This document shows positions 45,059-54,432 of a stretch of DNA of 64,000 bases, piece after piece. The position numbers were made by a program, and so were the translations under genes. The DNA comes from Bacillota bacterium. Its GTDB lineage: Bacteria > Bacillota > Clostridia > DSM-8532. The stretch spans positions 1 to 64,000 of the forward strand of contig JAKIML020000098.1 in NCBI GenBank assembly GCA_022702935.2, read 5' to 3'. Position 1 is the stretch's first letter. Every line of letters starts with the position of its first letter. The notes under the pieces were generated by a model, which saw nothing but the letters and a program-made list of their open reading frames with translations, was not told the DNA's origin and made no database searches.

Positions 45059-45113
45059 GCCATGGAGTTCTCATCTGATAAGCCTCCGCAAAAGCAGATG
45101 AGAACTCCATGGC
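45059..45113. repeat. long hairpin repeat, copy 1 (bidirectional terminator)
   Basis: Perfect 19-bp stem (45059-45077 and 45095-45113) with A tract before and T tract after, between convergent tmcAL and pheT, so it can end both messages. The left arm and loop share 24 of 27 bases with the element at 58603. Confidence 0.85.
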
Positions 45114-45160
45114 CTAAGTTTTTAGAAAAGAATCCGGTTAAGTCTGTTGAGACTGAACCC

Positions 45161-47542
45161 TTATCTCAACTGGGCGCCAAAGGTCTTTTCAAGATTTTTA
45201 AGAATGCGATCCATGGCCTGGGTGACCTCTTCATCCTTAAGGGTCTTGTCAGGGGCTCTGAAGGAAAGGGAGAACGCCACACTCTTCATACCCTCGGGTA
45301 CCTGCGCGCCCTTATAGACGTCAAAGAGTTTCACCTCTTCCAGGTACTCCCCGCCTTTTTGTTCAATGGCTTTCATAAGATCAGCCACATAGAGCTCATC
45401 CCTGACCACAATGGCCAGGTCTCTTGTAATGGCCGGGAATCTGGGAAGCTGCTTATACTGCTTATCGGTCCTGGAGGCATCTATCAGGATCTGAACATCC
45501 AGCATGGCCACATAGGTTCTGGGAGGACATTCGGTTCTCTCAGCCACCTCGGGATGAATTTCACCCAGGGTTCCCGCCATTTTGCCGTCAATATAGAGGT
45601 TAGCGGTGCGTCCGGGATGGAAGCCGAAAGCATTTTGCTCAGCCTTGAACTCGGCCTTTTCAATACCCAGGCTCGACAGCAGTTCTTCCACGATGCCCTT
45701 GAGCTCAAAGAAATCGCTGGTCCCGCCATAGAGGCCAATGGTCAGGGTTTCCTTTTCATCGGGCAGCATTTGTCCTTCCACGGGCAGATAAATATAGGCA
45801 AGCTCAAACAACCTGGCTTCGGGAACCTTTCTGTTGCTGTTGGTGGCCAGAACCCGCAGCATATCGGGCAATGTGGTGGTCCGCATGATGCTGTAATCCT
45901 CACCTAAAGGATTGGAAATGACCACGGCATTCCGCATGGAATGATCAGCCGGTACATTGATGGTATCAAAGACCTTGGGGCTGGTGAAGGAAATGGTGTA
46001 GATCTCATTAAGACCGCACCCGCGCATGGTGTTGGTGATCACATCCTCCATGCGCTGCTTATAGGTTTTTCCGCCTCGCATGGTCTCTTTTCCGGTCAAC
46101 AGGCTGGGCTTGATATTGTTGTAACCATAGAAGCGGGCCACTTCCTCGCAGAGATCCTCAAACGCGAGAATGTCTCCGCGGAAGGAGGGCGGAACAAGGG
46201 TCATGGCCTCCTTATCCACTTCAAATTCCAGGGCCTCAAAAATCTTTATCATCTCCTGGGCGGAGATGTCGGTTCCCAGGAAGGCATTGATTCTTTCAGG
46301 CTCAAGCTTCATGACCTTCTTCTCATAGGGTTTCACATTGCAGTCTATAATGCCCCTGACCACCTTGCCCGCGCCCAAAAGCTCAATAAGTTCGGCGCAA
46401 CGGTTCAGGGCAGGTATAACATTCTCGGTATCCAGCCCCTTTTCAAAACGGCTGGAGGCCTCACTGCGCAGGCCCATCTTCTTTCCTGTGATTCTCACTG
46501 AGGAGCCCTTGAAGTTTGCAGACTCCAGGAGGATGGTGTGCGTGCCCTCGGTGATCTCAGAGTTCTCGCCGCCCATAACACCGGCCACAGCCACCGGACG
46601 ATTCTCGTCACAAATGACCAGCATCTGGGTATCCAGCTTTCTGTCCTGTCCGTCCAGGGTTCTGATTTCCTCTCCCTCTCTGGCCGTCCTGACAATGATC
46701 TTGGAGCCCTGAATCTTGTTAAGATCAAAGGCATGCATGGGCTGACCATATTCCAGCATGACATAGTTGGTAATATCCACAATATTGTTAATGGGCCTCA
46801 TGCCTGCGGCAGCAAGCCTTCTTTGCATCCACACGGGAGAGGGCTCAATCTTTACATCCTTAACAATTCTGGCCGCATATCGGGCGCAGAGCTCAGGGGC
46901 CTGAATCTCAACGGAGGCATAGTCATTGGCATTCCCGCCGGCCTCTTCCTTTACTGTCACCTGGGGCTTTTTAAAGGGTACACCAAGGGTGACGGCACTT
47001 TCTCTGGCAAGACCGATTATGGAGAGGCAATCGGGTCTATTGGAGGTAATCTCAAACTCCACAACCTGATCCAAATCCAGTACATCCTTCACATCGGCGC
47101 CCAGCTCGGGGGTTCCAGAAAAGACATAGACACCGTACTCAGGGGCATCGGGCAGATAATCTCTGGTCAGATTGAGCTCATCAATGGAGCACATCATGCC
47201 GTAGCTTTCAACGCCGCGCAGCTTGGACAGCTTGATCTCTCCGCCGGGAAGCTTGGCGCCTACCAGGGCCAGGGGGATATAGTCCCCTTCCTTCACATTG
47301 GGGGCCCCGGTGACTATCTGGAGTGTTTCGCTGCCGATATCCATCTTGCAGATGCGCAGCTTATCGGCATCGGGATGCTTCTCGATGGACAGGATCTTAC
47401 CCACCACCACCTTTTCAATGCCCTTGCCCATGTCCTCCACGCCTTCAACCTTTGATCCCGACATGGTCATGGCCTCCGTATATTCCTTCACGGGAACCGA
47501 TATATCCACATAATCCTTCAACCATTTAACAGGTGCTTTCAT
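45161..47542 (-). CDS. pheT: phenylalanyl-tRNA synthetase beta subunit
   Basis: 793 residues, full length. The N-terminal tRNA-binding domain (about 40-150), B3/B4 editing domain, B5 domain and the C-terminal anticodon-binding FDX-ACB domain (RFPAITRDLAIVVRDE, then VAFSLSFRAPDKTL) are recognisable. It begins 12 bases after pheS and forms the alpha2-beta2 enzyme with it. Confidence 0.97.
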   Translation of the reverse strand: MKAPVKWLKDYVDISVPVKEYTEAMTMSGSKVEGVEDMGKGIEKVVVGKILSIEKHPDADKLRICKMDIGSETLQIVTGAPNVKEGDYIPLALVGAKLPGGEIKLSKLRGVESYGMMCSIDELNLTRDYLPDAPEYGVYVFSGTPELGADVKDVLDLDQVVEFEITSNRPDCLSIIGLARESAVTLGVPFKKPQVTVKEEAGGNANDYASVEIQAPELCARYAARIVKDVKIEPSPVWMQRRLAAAGMRPINNIVDITNYVMLEYGQPMHAFDLNKIQGSKIIVRTAREGEEIRTLDGQDRKLDTQMLVICDENRPVAVAGVMGGENSEITEGTHTILLESANFKGSSVRITGKKMGLRSEASSRFEKGLDTENVIPALNRCAELIELLGAGKVVRGIIDCNVKPYEKKVMKLEPERINAFLGTDISAQEMIKIFEALEFEVDKEAMTLVPPSFRGDILAFEDLCEEVARFYGYNNIKPSLLTGKETMRGGKTYKQRMEDVITNTMRGCGLNEIYTISFTSPKVFDTINVPADHSMRNAVVISNPLGEDYSIMRTTTLPDMLRVLATNSNRKVPEARLFELAYIYLPVEGQMLPDEKETLTIGLYGGTSDFFELKGIVEELLSSLGIEKAEFKAEQNAFGFHPGRTANLYIDGKMAGTLGEIHPEVAERTECPPRTYVAMLDVQILIDASRTDKQYKQLPRFPAITRDLAIVVRDELYVADLMKAIEQKGGEYLEEVKLFDVYKGAQVPEGMKSVAFSLSFRAPDKTLKDEEVTQAMDRILKNLEKTFGAQLR

Positions 47543-47554
47543 TTTCCTACCTCC

Positions 47555-48574
47555 TTAGAACTGCATTAAGAAACGGATATCGTTCTCAAAGAGCAGCCGC
47601 AAGTCGTCTATGCCATACTTGCCCATGGTGATTCTTTCTACGCCCATACCGAAGGCAAAGCCCGAATAAATCTCGGGATCAATGCCGCCCGCTCTTAATA
47701 CATTGGGATGGACCATACCGGCACCAAGGATTTCAATCCAGCCTTCACCCTTGCAGATTCTGCAGCCTGAGCCGCCGCAGCCCCAGCAGGATACGTCAAC
47801 CTCGGCCGAGGGCTCGGTAAACGGGAAGTGATGCGGTCTTAAACGAATCTTGGTTTTCTCGCCGAAGATACCTTTCGCGAAGGCCTGAAGGGTACCCACC
47901 AAATCCCCCATGGTAACCCCTTTGTCAACAACGAGGCCCTCCACCTGGTGGAACACAGGGGAATGGGTGGCATCCACCGCATCGGACCGGTAAACACGGC
48001 CGGGGCAGATGATTCGGATAGGGGGTGTGTGCTCCTTCATATACCTGACCTGAACCGGAGAGGTATGGGGCCTCAGCACCACATTTTCACTGATATAGAA
48101 GGTATCCTGGGCATCCCGTGCAGGGTGATTCTTGGGAATATTCAAGGCCTCAAAGCTGTAATAGTCCAGCTCCACCTCGGGACCCTCAGCAATCTCATAG
48201 CCCATACCGATAAAGATATCCTTAATCTCGTCCAGAACTGCGGTCAAGGGGTGCTTCTTTCCCAAGCCCCTAACCTTGCCGGGCATGGTGACATCCAAGA
48301 CCTCGCTCTTGAGCTTGGCGTCACGGAGTGCTTTGGTAAGCCGCTCCTTGGCCTTTGCAATACCCTCTTCCAGGGCCACGCGCACATCATTGGCCATCTG
48401 CCCGATGATGGGACGCTCCTCGCTGGAGAGACTGCCCATTCCCTTGAGTATTTGGGTCAGCTCGCCCTTCTTTCCCAGATAGGCAACCTTGAGATCCTCA
48501 AGCTCACGCAGTTCGGAGATCTTTTCAAGCTTCTCCAGAGCCTGCTTTTGAATGGCTTCCAATAACTGTTTCAT
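47555..48574 (-). CDS. pheS: phenylalanyl-tRNA synthetase alpha subunit
   Basis: 339 residues. Class II motifs include [32 protein letters not shown] and the Phe-binding [13 protein letters not shown]. The start at 48574 is 8 bases after GAGG; GTG at 48586 is the alternative. Expression is preceded by a T-box leader for uncharged tRNA-Phe. Confidence 0.96.
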   Translation of the reverse strand: MKQLLEAIQKQALEKLEKISELRELEDLKVAYLGKKGELTQILKGMGSLSSEERPIIGQMANDVRVALEEGIAKAKERLTKALRDAKLKSEVLDVTMPGKVRGLGKKHPLTAVLDEIKDIFIGMGYEIAEGPEVELDYYSFEALNIPKNHPARDAQDTFYISENVVLRPHTSPVQVRYMKEHTPPIRIICPGRVYRSDAVDATHSPVFHQVEGLVVDKGVTMGDLVGTLQAFAKGIFGEKTKIRLRPHHFPFTEPSAEVDVSCWGCGGSGCRICKGEGWIEILGAGMVHPNVLRAGGIDPEIYSGFAFGMGVERITMGKYGIDDLRLLFENDIRFLMQF

Positions 48575-48639
48575 GGTTGTTTGCACCTCGATTTTCTTGA
48601 ATTTATGGTCTCATGGTCTCTCTTTATTACACTGCAAAA

Positions 48640-48905
48640 AGTATAAAAAAAACGCCCGTCATAGGACGAAGCGTTGCTCGCGGTACCACCTATGTTCATA
48701 AAAGCAAGTTCATGCCTTTATGCCCTTAAACGATGCTATAACGGGCTTACCCGGCCGCTCCTACTATGGATTTCAGGCGGCTGCTCCGGAGTGAATTTCG
48801 GCGCTTCACATTTATATTGATGCTTTCAGCCGGTGACATCAACTCTCTGGATAAAGGGGTGAAGGCTTACTGATCTCCATCATTGCATTATTGATTCAAA
48901 ACTCT
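48640..48905 (-). ncRNA. T-box leader of pheST
   Basis: The conserved T-box sequence AGGTGGTACCGCG lies at 48674-48686 on the minus strand, followed by the intrinsic terminator (GC-rich stem with T8 near 48644-48651). The AGTA specifier-loop motif and an AGTAGG element upstream are visible, and a UUC triplet near 48793-48795 follows GAAA as expected for a phenylalanine specifier, though I could not fold stem I. Uncharged tRNA-Phe would favour the antiterminator. Confidence 0.9.
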
Positions 48906-48915
48906 GAGTGATCCT

Positions 48916-48944
48916 ATTATAACCAAGAAAATAAAAGTCATCAA
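48916..48944 (-). promoter_or_regulatory. promoter of the T-box/pheST unit
   Basis: TTGATG (48939-48944), 17-base spacer, TATAAT (48916-48921) on the minus strand, just upstream of the T-box. Confidence 0.8.
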
Positions 48945-48966
48945 GCCGGAGGATGGATTTTTTGGC

Positions 48967-49887
48967 TCATTTGCTGATCTGGTTGAGATCATAGGGTGTT
49001 TCCTGATAAACATAGTAGTTGAGCCAATTGGTAAAGAGCAGATTGGCATGGCCACGCCATCTCACCAGCGGCGGCTTGCTGGGATCGTCATCGGGGAAAT
49101 AATACTTGGGCACTTCAATATCCAAACCCTTCTGGACATCCCGCAGATATTCATCCCGCAAGGTGTTGGCATCGTATTCGGAATGGCCTGTGACAAAGAT
49201 CTGACGGCCATCGTCGGAGGCCACAATATAGACACCTGCTTCCTCGGACTCGGAAAGTATCTTCAGCTTGCTCACCTTTTCAATATCCTCGCGCCTTACT
49301 TCGGTATGGCGGGACTGAGGGACATAGAAAATATCATCAAAGCCGCGGAACAGCTTGACAAACCTCTCATTGACATGGTGGGGGAAAACACCGAACATCT
49401 TCTTTTCAAGCGGATACTTGGGAATACCGTAATGATAGTAGAGACCGGCCTGGGCCCCCCAGCAGATATGGAAGGTGGAGAAGACATGGGTGGTGCTCCA
49501 CTCCATAACCTCCTTAAGCTCCTCCCAATAGGCCACGTCCTCAAAGGGCATGGTTTCCACGGGCGCGCCGGTAATGATAAGACCGTCAAAGCGCTGGTCC
49601 TTCACTTCATCAAAGGTTTTATAGAAAAGTGTCAAATGCTCTTCAGGCGTGTTTTTGGAGGTATAGGACTTGGGATGCAAAAGCTGCACATCCACCTGGA
49701 GAGGCGAGTTTCCTATAAGGCGTAAAAGCTGTGTTTCGGTTATGATCTTGGTGGGCATGAGATTCATGATAGCAATCTTAAGAGGACGAATATCCTGATG
49801 CATGGCTCTTTCTTCATTCATCACAAAGATATTCTCGTTCTGCAGGATTTCAAAAGCCGGAAGATTGCAAGGAATGTTAATTGGCAT
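48967..49887 (-). CDS. metA: homoserine O-acyltransferase
   Basis: 306 residues of the MetA/HTS family. The catalytic Cys lies in [15 protein letters not shown] and the catalytic His near [16 protein letters not shown]. It activates homoserine for methionine synthesis; many Firmicute MetA proteins use acetyl-CoA rather than succinyl-CoA. The start at 49887 follows AAGGAG. No SAM riboswitch is visible upstream. Confidence 0.95.
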   Translation of the reverse strand: MPINIPCNLPAFEILQNENIFVMNEERAMHQDIRPLKIAIMNLMPTKIITETQLLRLIGNSPLQVDVQLLHPKSYTSKNTPEEHLTLFYKTFDEVKDQRFDGLIITGAPVETMPFEDVAYWEELKEVMEWSTTHVFSTFHICWGAQAGLYYHYGIPKYPLEKKMFGVFPHHVNERFVKLFRGFDDIFYVPQSRHTEVRREDIEKVSKLKILSESEEAGVYIVASDDGRQIFVTGHSEYDANTLRDEYLRDVQKGLDIEVPKYYFPDDDPSKPPLVRWRGHANLLFTNWLNYYVYQETPYDLNQISK

Positions 49888-49930
49888 GTTTACCGCTCCT
49901 TTATCATGTTTAATCTCATGGGTTAATATG

Positions 49931-49959
49931 ATTTTATGAGGTGGTTGGCCATCTGTCAA
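49931..49959 (-). promoter_or_regulatory. promoter of metA
   Basis: Consensus -35 TTGACA (49954-49959), 17-base spacer, TAAAAT (49931-49936) on the minus strand. It lies 44 bases before the start. Confidence 0.8.
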
Positions 49960-50022
49960 TGGGAAAGTCTATGGAGGCTGGTCAAATAAAGCCCCTGGAT
50001 GTGGATGATAAGGTATAAGAAT

Positions 50023-50044
50023 AGCTCTGAGAATTCTCAGAGCT
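50023..50044 (-). terminator. 22-bp palindrome, likely rnpB terminator
   Basis: Perfect 22-bp palindrome centred in GAATTC, about 26 bases past the end of rnpB, followed on the minus strand by ATTCTT. The T run is weak, so RNA processing is possible. Confidence 0.6.
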
Positions 50045-50070
50045 TATTCAATGCGGATAATATAACGAGC

Positions 50071-50437
50071 AAACCTATAAGCCGGGTTCTGTCTAGAATG
50101 ATCATCTATCTAAGCCGGGTATTGCTACCGGGCTTTAGCCACCTCTAAGGAACAGGCGGGCCACCTTAATGTTCCTTGTCACGGTGTTGCTCCAGGTGGG
50201 GTTTACATAGCGCCCTCCGTCGCCGTGGGGCCGGTGAGCTCTTACCTCACCTTTCCATCCTTACCTGAGGGAGTTGCCGAAGCAAATCGCCAACAGGCGG
50301 TTTATTTCTGTTGCACTTTCCTTGAAGTCGCCTTCACCGGGTGTTACCCGGCACCCTGCCCTATGGAGCCCGGACTTTCCTCGTTCGCGGCCTTTCGGCA
50401 CTGCGCCCGCGACCATCCAGTTTACTCGTCCATCTGT
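50071..50437 (-). ncRNA. rnpB: RNase P RNA
   Basis: Catalytic RNA that matures the 5' end of tRNAs. The near-universal block GAGGAAAGUCCGGGCUCC is on the minus strand near 50365-50385, with the 5' strand GGACGAGTAAACTGG near 50418-50432 and the 3' end ACAGAACCCGGCTTATAGG near 50073-50091. Length about 365 bases fits. The ORF read on the opposite strand here is a shadow. Confidence 0.95.
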
Positions 50438-50445
50438 AATATGAC

Positions 50446-50475
50446 ATTGTACACCATTTCTTATACATGCGTCAA
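50446..50475 (-). promoter_or_regulatory. promoter of rnpB
   Basis: TTGACG (50470-50475), 18-base spacer, TACAAT (50446-50451) on the minus strand, placing the start near 50438. Confidence 0.75.
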
Positions 50476-50512
50476 ATGGCGGATTCAGGAAACGTTATTA
50501 AGCCGCTGCTAT

Positions 50513-50986
50513 CTATTCCACCGTGACCAGGGGTTTAAGCTTTTCAAGGGTCTTTTTGCCGATGCCCTTGACATTCAGAAGCTCATCAGCACTTTTAAAG
50601 GGACCGTGTTTATCCCGATATTCGATGATGGCTCTGGCCTTTACCGCGCCGATATAGGGCAGGGTCATGAGCTCCTCCATGGTGGCAGTATTAATATTGA
50701 TTTTATCGGATTTGCCTGGCTGTGGGGTGGCCTGGGAGGAAGGCGAAGCATTCTGGGTGGGCTGCGCTTTTGACGGATCCGGGCTTGCAGAAGGTGTCAA
50801 TGCTGAATCATTGGCTCCCACCGACGGGGCTGCCGAAGCATTGGCGCTTGAATAGGCAACGGGGGCTTCCCGGTGCAGAGCGCCGCTTGTTATAAGCACG
50901 ATAAGAAGGATCAACAGAACCAAAAAGAGCGCCAGCACATACTCCCAAGGAACATTATAGTTTTTTCCTCTTACCTTGATTTCCAT
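50513..50986 (-). CDS. ComEA-like helix-hairpin-helix protein
   Basis: 157 residues: one N-terminal membrane helix ([20 protein letters not shown]), a Ser/Ala/Pro linker, and a C-terminal helix-hairpin-helix ([43 protein letters not shown]) that binds DNA non-specifically. ComEA captures DNA at the cell surface in natural transformation; no other com gene is near. The first ORF start is at 50998; 50986 is chosen for its GGAG. Confidence 0.85.
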   Translation of the reverse strand: MEIKVRGKNYNVPWEYVLALFLVLLILLIVLITSGALHREAPVAYSSANASAAPSVGANDSALTPSASPDPSKAQPTQNASPSSQATPQPGKSDKININTATMEELMTLPYIGAVKARAIIEYRDKHGPFKSADELLNVKGIGKKTLEKLKPLVTVE

Positions 50987-51091
50987 AATCATCTCCATTT
51001 TTATACATTTTATCTTTATTATCCCATATAATACCCCAAATTCAACCCTTTTTTGACGAGTAACCTGAAATATCTACTTGCCTTGATGGTA

Positions 51092-51120
51092 TTGAGTTAA
51101 ACCATTGTCTCATCTATAAT
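51092..51120 (+). promoter_or_regulatory. promoter of dacF
   Basis: TTGAGT (51092-51097), 17-base spacer, TATAAT (51115-51120). The -10 lies in an imperfect inverted repeat (CTATAA/TTATAG, 51114-51131). Confidence 0.55.
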
Positions 51121-51178
51121 GATAATTATAGGATTTAAGGTCATAATGAAACAGATGATAAAATCAGGAGTGATCCCA

Positions 51179-52546
51179 TTGAAAACTAAATGGTTGAATA
51201 AGTTCGCATTGATATATATTTTTGTATTTCTTTTCACCGCCTTTTCCGTATCATTACCCGTCCTTGCAGAAGAACCGCCCAAGCTCACTTCGGCTGCCTA
51301 TATCCTGATTGATATGGAAACGGGACAGGTTCTGGCTGAAAAGGATGCTGATGCACGCCGCTCACCGGCGAGTACCACCAAGATTATGACGGCTCTGGTA
51401 GCCTTGGAACATGCCGACCTGGATATGGAAATGACGGCCTCGGAGCGCGCCATTAAAAGTGTTGGCTATGATTATGTCACCGCTGGCATCAAGGTGGGCG
51501 AAACCTTGAAATTCAAGGATCTGCTGGATCTTATGATGATCACCTCGGCCAATGAGGCCAGCAACATCATTGCCGAGAATATCGCTGAGGATGGAACCAT
51601 CGAGAGCTTTATTGAGCTGATGAACCAAAAGGCCCAGGAGCTGGGCCTCACCGGTACCCATTTTGTCAACCCCAATGGTACCGAACATGAGGATCACTAT
51701 TCCACCGCCCGGGATCTGGCCAATCTTGGCCGTGAGGCCATGAAGCTGGAGGCTTTCCGAGAGGTGGTGGGCCGTACCGAGTTTACGCTTCCCGACACCA
51801 ACCTGCGCAAAAGCAATGAATGGAAGGCCGGGCATTTAACCTTTACCAACCAGCTTCTCATCTCCCGCTCCAGCTATTACAGCAAGGTTACCGGTATCAA
51901 GACAGGCTATACCGATAACGCAGGCAGATGTCTGGTCTCCTCAGCCATCAACCCCGATGGCCTTGAGCTCATTGCCGTTGTACTTGGCGCCGACAGTTAT
52001 GATACGCTGTATAAGGAGTCCCAGAAGCTTTTGGAATATGGCTTTAAGAATTTCAGCATGCAGGAGCTGGTGAAGAAGGGCCAATATGTGGACCGTTTTG
52101 AAGTGGCCGACGCCGTGGACGGAAAAAAGCTGGAGGTCATTACCAACAGTGATTTCCGCCATGTTCTGCCCCTTGATAAGACAAAGCTTAACGAAGAACT
52201 GGAAGTGAAAAAGCACTTTGAGGAATCCTATGCGGCCCCCATCACCCAGGGTCAGGTGGTCGGCAAAATGGAGTACTATTACAAGGACGAACTCATCGGA
52301 ACGGTTGAGCTGGTGGCCAAGGAAAGCATTGAAAAAACCACTCTGGCTATTCTTCGGGATAAGTACAAAGAGATTGTCAACGACCAGCGCTTTATCTTTG
52401 GTGTCAAGGTAGCAGGCGCTCTCATTGTGCTCATCATTGCACTCAGCTATTTCATACGGCTCCGCAAGCGGAGAAACAACCGCAGAAAGCGTTATGGCAG
52501 CCCTTCCTACAGAAAGAACAATCATCGTTTCAGAAACTATCTTTAA
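51179..52546 (+). CDS. dacF: D-alanyl-D-alanine carboxypeptidase (PBP5/DacF type)
   Basis: 455 residues. Signal peptide (KFALIYIFVFLFTAFSV, cleaved near VLAEEPP), then the transpeptidase fold with SxxK in SPASTTKIMTALVA, SxN in SANEASN and KTG in IKTGYTDNAG. A PBP5 C-terminal domain follows, and a C-terminal helix with a very basic tail anchors it. It trims pentapeptides. The start is taken as TTG at 51179, 8 bases after AGGAG; an ATG at 51146 is possible. Confidence 0.92.
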   Translation: MKTKWLNKFALIYIFVFLFTAFSVSLPVLAEEPPKLTSAAYILIDMETGQVLAEKDADARRSPASTTKIMTALVALEHADLDMEMTASERAIKSVGYDYVTAGIKVGETLKFKDLLDLMMITSANEASNIIAENIAEDGTIESFIELMNQKAQELGLTGTHFVNPNGTEHEDHYSTARDLANLGREAMKLEAFREVVGRTEFTLPDTNLRKSNEWKAGHLTFTNQLLISRSSYYSKVTGIKTGYTDNAGRCLVSSAINPDGLELIAVVLGADSYDTLYKESQKLLEYGFKNFSMQELVKKGQYVDRFEVADAVDGKKLEVITNSDFRHVLPLDKTKLNEELEVKKHFEESYAAPITQGQVVGKMEYYYKDELIGTVELVAKESIEKTTLAILRDKYKEIVNDQRFIFGVKVAGALIVLIIALSYFIRLRKRRNNRRKRYGSPSYRKNNHRFRNYL

Positions 52547-52572
52547 ACTCTGACCCCAATAAGCGCAAAAGA

Positions 52573-52597
52573 GCGGAGGTTGGTACCTCCGCTTTCC
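52573..52597. terminator. terminator between dacF and the RNase J gene
   Basis: 8-bp stem GCGGAGGT/ACCTCCGC (52573-52580 and 52585-52592), followed by TTTCC; the minus strand carries CTCTTTT, so it also serves the convergent gene. Confidence 0.85.
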
Positions 52598-52639
52598 TTA
52601 TGCCATAAAAGTGCATTCTTCAATGTGATGAACTTCTCA

Positions 52640-54337
52640 TCAATCAACAGGATAATTCACCATGGGGGGCTGCACATCCACAATAATGGGAATAATCATG
52701 GGCCTGCGCATGGTCTTTTTGTAGAGGAAGGAGCTGAGCTCATCCCGAATGGCATTCTTAATAGCCGACCAATTGCCGCCCTTTTTATTGACACACTTGA
52801 CGAGGGCCTCGGTGGCAATGCCCTTAACCTCCTCCATCAGCTCCTCGGATTCCTTGACATAGACAAAGCCCCTGGACATAATCTCCAGATTGGCGGCCAG
52901 CATCCCCTTGGAATCCAGCGGAGCTACCACGATAATGAGTCCGTCCTCAGAAAGGATCTTACGATCCCTGAGCACCACATCGCCAACATCGCCAACACCC
53001 AATCCGTCAACCAGGATGCTGCCTGACTGGACAACACCGTTGACCTTGGCGCTCTTGGCAGTAAGCTCAAGCACTTTGCCATTCTGCATCAGGAATATAT
53101 TCTCTTCCTTCATACCCAGGGACATGGCCAGATTGGCATGTTTTTTAAGCATTCGATATTCACCATGGACGGGCATGAAGAACTTGGGCTTTATGAGGCG
53201 ATGCATGAGCTTGAGCTCCTCCTGCTTGGCATGCCCCGAAACATGGACATCGGCCAGGGAATCGTAAATCACATCGGCCCCTTTCTTGAAGAGATCATTG
53301 ATAACCCTGTAGACAAATTTCTCATTACCGGGAATGGGACTGGCCGAAATAATGACCAGATCGCCCTCCATGATCTCCACCTTCTTATGGGTGGAAGCGG
53401 CAATGCGGGCCAGCGCCGACATGGGTTCACCCTGGCTGCCGGTAGTGATAATGACAATCTGCTCAGGATTGAGATTCTTGATCCGGTCAATATCAATGAG
53501 GGTGTCCTCGGGGAACATCAGGTAACCCAGCTTGGTGGCGGTACGTACCACATTGAGCATGCTCCGTCCCACCAGGGCCACTTTTCTGCCGTACTTGACG
53601 GCAGAATTAATGATTTGCTGAATGCGATGGATATTGGAGGCAAAGCTGGCCACAATAATTCGGCCCTTTGCACTCCGGAACACACTGTCAAAGGTCTCCC
53701 CCACCGTTCTTTCGGACATGGTATAGCCCGGGCGCTCAACATTGGTGCTGTCCGACATAAGAAGCAGCACACCCTTTCTACCCAGCTCAGCAATGCGGGA
53801 CAGATCTATGGGCTCACCCTCAATGGGGGTTTGGTCGATCTTGAAGTCACCGGTATGGAAGATCATGCCTACTGGGGTATCAATGGCCAATGCCACCGAA
53901 TCAGCGATGCTGTGGGTGGATCGGATAAACTCTATCTTAAAAGGGCCCAACTGTATGGTCTGTCCGGCCTTAACGGTCTTCAAATCAACCTTCTCGTTCA
54001 TTTCATGCTCGCTGAGCTTGTTCTCTATGAGCGCCAATGTCAGTTCGGTACCGTACACGGGCACATTGACACGCCTGAGCACATAGGGAAATGCGCCGAT
54101 ATGATCCTCATGGCCGTGGGTCACAACAAAGCCATGGACCTTCTCAATATTCTTCTCCAGATAGGTTACATCGGGAATGACCAGGTCTATGCCGAGCATT
54201 TCATCCTCGGGGAAGGCCAGGCCGCAATCCACCACAATGATGTTCTCGCCATATTCAAAGGCGGTCATATTCTTTCCGATTTCTTCTAACCCGCCTAATG
54301 GAATGACCTTAAGCTTATTTCTTTTCTTTGTTGCCAC
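52640..54337 (-). CDS. rnj: ribonuclease J
   Basis: 565 residues. Metallo-beta-lactamase and beta-CASP nuclease with HGHEDHIGAF near residue 75, SDSTNVERPGYT, and HVSGHAKQEEL in the C-terminal half. Performs 5' end exonuclease and endonuclease cleavage in RNA decay. Start is GTG after CGGAGG; whether J1 or J2 cannot be told. Confidence 0.95.
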   Translation of the reverse strand: MATKKRNKLKVIPLGGLEEIGKNMTAFEYGENIIVVDCGLAFPEDEMLGIDLVIPDVTYLEKNIEKVHGFVVTHGHEDHIGAFPYVLRRVNVPVYGTELTLALIENKLSEHEMNEKVDLKTVKAGQTIQLGPFKIEFIRSTHSIADSVALAIDTPVGMIFHTGDFKIDQTPIEGEPIDLSRIAELGRKGVLLLMSDSTNVERPGYTMSERTVGETFDSVFRSAKGRIIVASFASNIHRIQQIINSAVKYGRKVALVGRSMLNVVRTATKLGYLMFPEDTLIDIDRIKNLNPEQIVIITTGSQGEPMSALARIAASTHKKVEIMEGDLVIISASPIPGNEKFVYRVINDLFKKGADVIYDSLADVHVSGHAKQEELKLMHRLIKPKFFMPVHGEYRMLKKHANLAMSLGMKEENIFLMQNGKVLELTAKSAKVNGVVQSGSILVDGLGVGDVGDVVLRDRKILSEDGLIIVVAPLDSKGMLAANLEIMSRGFVYVKESEELMEEVKGIATEALVKCVNKKGGNWSAIKNAIRDELSSFLYKKTMRRPMIIPIIVDVQPPMVNYPVD

Positions 54338-54432
54338 TCTAAAACCTCCGAAATTATTATTTTACTGCTTTCTCCTGTGTATACGACAAACTTCTGGCGG
54401 TTAAGAAGCCGAAAAAAGCATGGTGCATTGAT

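Noticed and set aside
49888-50022. SAM riboswitch before metA
   Set aside because: The leader is only about 40 bases and lacks the conserved stems.
50225-50773. 182-residue open frame on the plus strand
   Set aside because: It lies over the RNase P RNA and its promoter and has no ribosome site; it is a chance frame.
53138-54289. 383-residue frame antisense to RNase J
   Set aside because: No ribosome site and no family features; the opposite frame is RNase J.
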